A stretch of 14,529 bases of DNA, from contig CALJKZ010000394.1 of NCBI GenBank assembly GCA_937983085.1, positions 1 to 14,529 on the forward strand. Reading direction: 5' to 3'. Positions 14,402 through 14,529 of this stretch are shown here, one piece after another (positions within the stretch are counted from its first letter, which is position 1; every line of letters starts with the position of its first letter). A program made the translations under genes and the position numbers. The notes under the pieces were generated by a model. The model was not told the origin of the DNA. It saw only the letters and a program-made list of their open reading frames with translations, and did not search any database. This stretch comes from an uncultured Gemmatimonadales bacterium (GTDB taxonomy: Bacteria > Gemmatimonadota > Gemmatimonadetes > Longimicrobiales > Gaopeijiaceae).

Positions 14402-14529
14402 CCCGCCGGATTCACCTCTCCGAGCCGCCTGCCCGGGCCCAGCCCCCCGGCCAGCGGGCGGGCCCCCCCCCCCCTCCCCCCGGGGCAACCGGCCCACCCC
14501 CGCCGCGGTTGCGGACCCCCCACCTCGTG
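14402..14529. other. Non-coding, C-rich end of window with homopolymer tract
   Basis: No gene is supported in these 128 bases. A run of 12 C, one T, then 6 C followed by 4 G starts at 14463, and GC blocks surround it. Such a tract at a sequence end is prone to base-calling or assembly error, so reading frames here should not be trusted. Confidence 0.6.

Overview
The window is a GC-rich, gene-dense stretch of chromosome from what looks like a free-living Gram-negative-type bacterium. The high GC, two lipoprotein signal peptides, and secreted S9-peptidase and beta-propeller/metallohydrolase proteins would fit Gemmatimonadota or a related phylum. That placement is inferred from gene style, not proven. 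I see no rRNA, tRNA, insertion sequence, CRISPR array or prophage. The holin-family protein is a common chromosomal membrane protein, not evidence of a phage.

Layout, left to right. Positions 1-1095 (-) hold the N-terminal part of a secreted S9D (glutamyl-endopeptidase type) peptidase that runs off the left edge. Diverging from it, 1274-3510 (+) holds an FKBP-type prolyl isomerase lipoprotein, a TPR protein with an acidic then polybasic tail, and a small four-helix YvlD/holin-like membrane protein. Convergent to these, 3590-6163 (-) encodes a secreted TolB-like propeller fused to a CehA/McbA-type metallohydrolase, starting at GTG.

Diverging again at about 6.25 kb, 6340-9991 (+) encodes an unassigned TPR-like lipoprotein and an RND/MMPL-type exporter with a Gly-rich central linker. 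Next, 10036-12968 (+) encodes an APC amino-acid permease overlapping by 4 bases (ATGA) a fusion of an aldo/keto reductase to a Rid domain.

Convergent to that, 13026-13611 (-) holds yhbY (CRM-domain ribosome-assembly protein) followed one base later by a 91-residue protein whose N-terminus looks like the tail of certain GreA/GreB-family factors. Finally, 13772-14401 (+) holds a membrane-anchored TPR-like protein, preceded by a perfect 7-bp dyad. The window ends in a C-homopolymer tract of doubtful base quality.

The most useful leads are the permease plus AKR-Rid fusion pair (the Rid domain lacks the canonical Arg), the yhbY-coupled small protein, the lipoprotein/RND pair, and the charge-segregated TPR protein. 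I found no clear candidate for a multi-gene defence or biosynthetic system.
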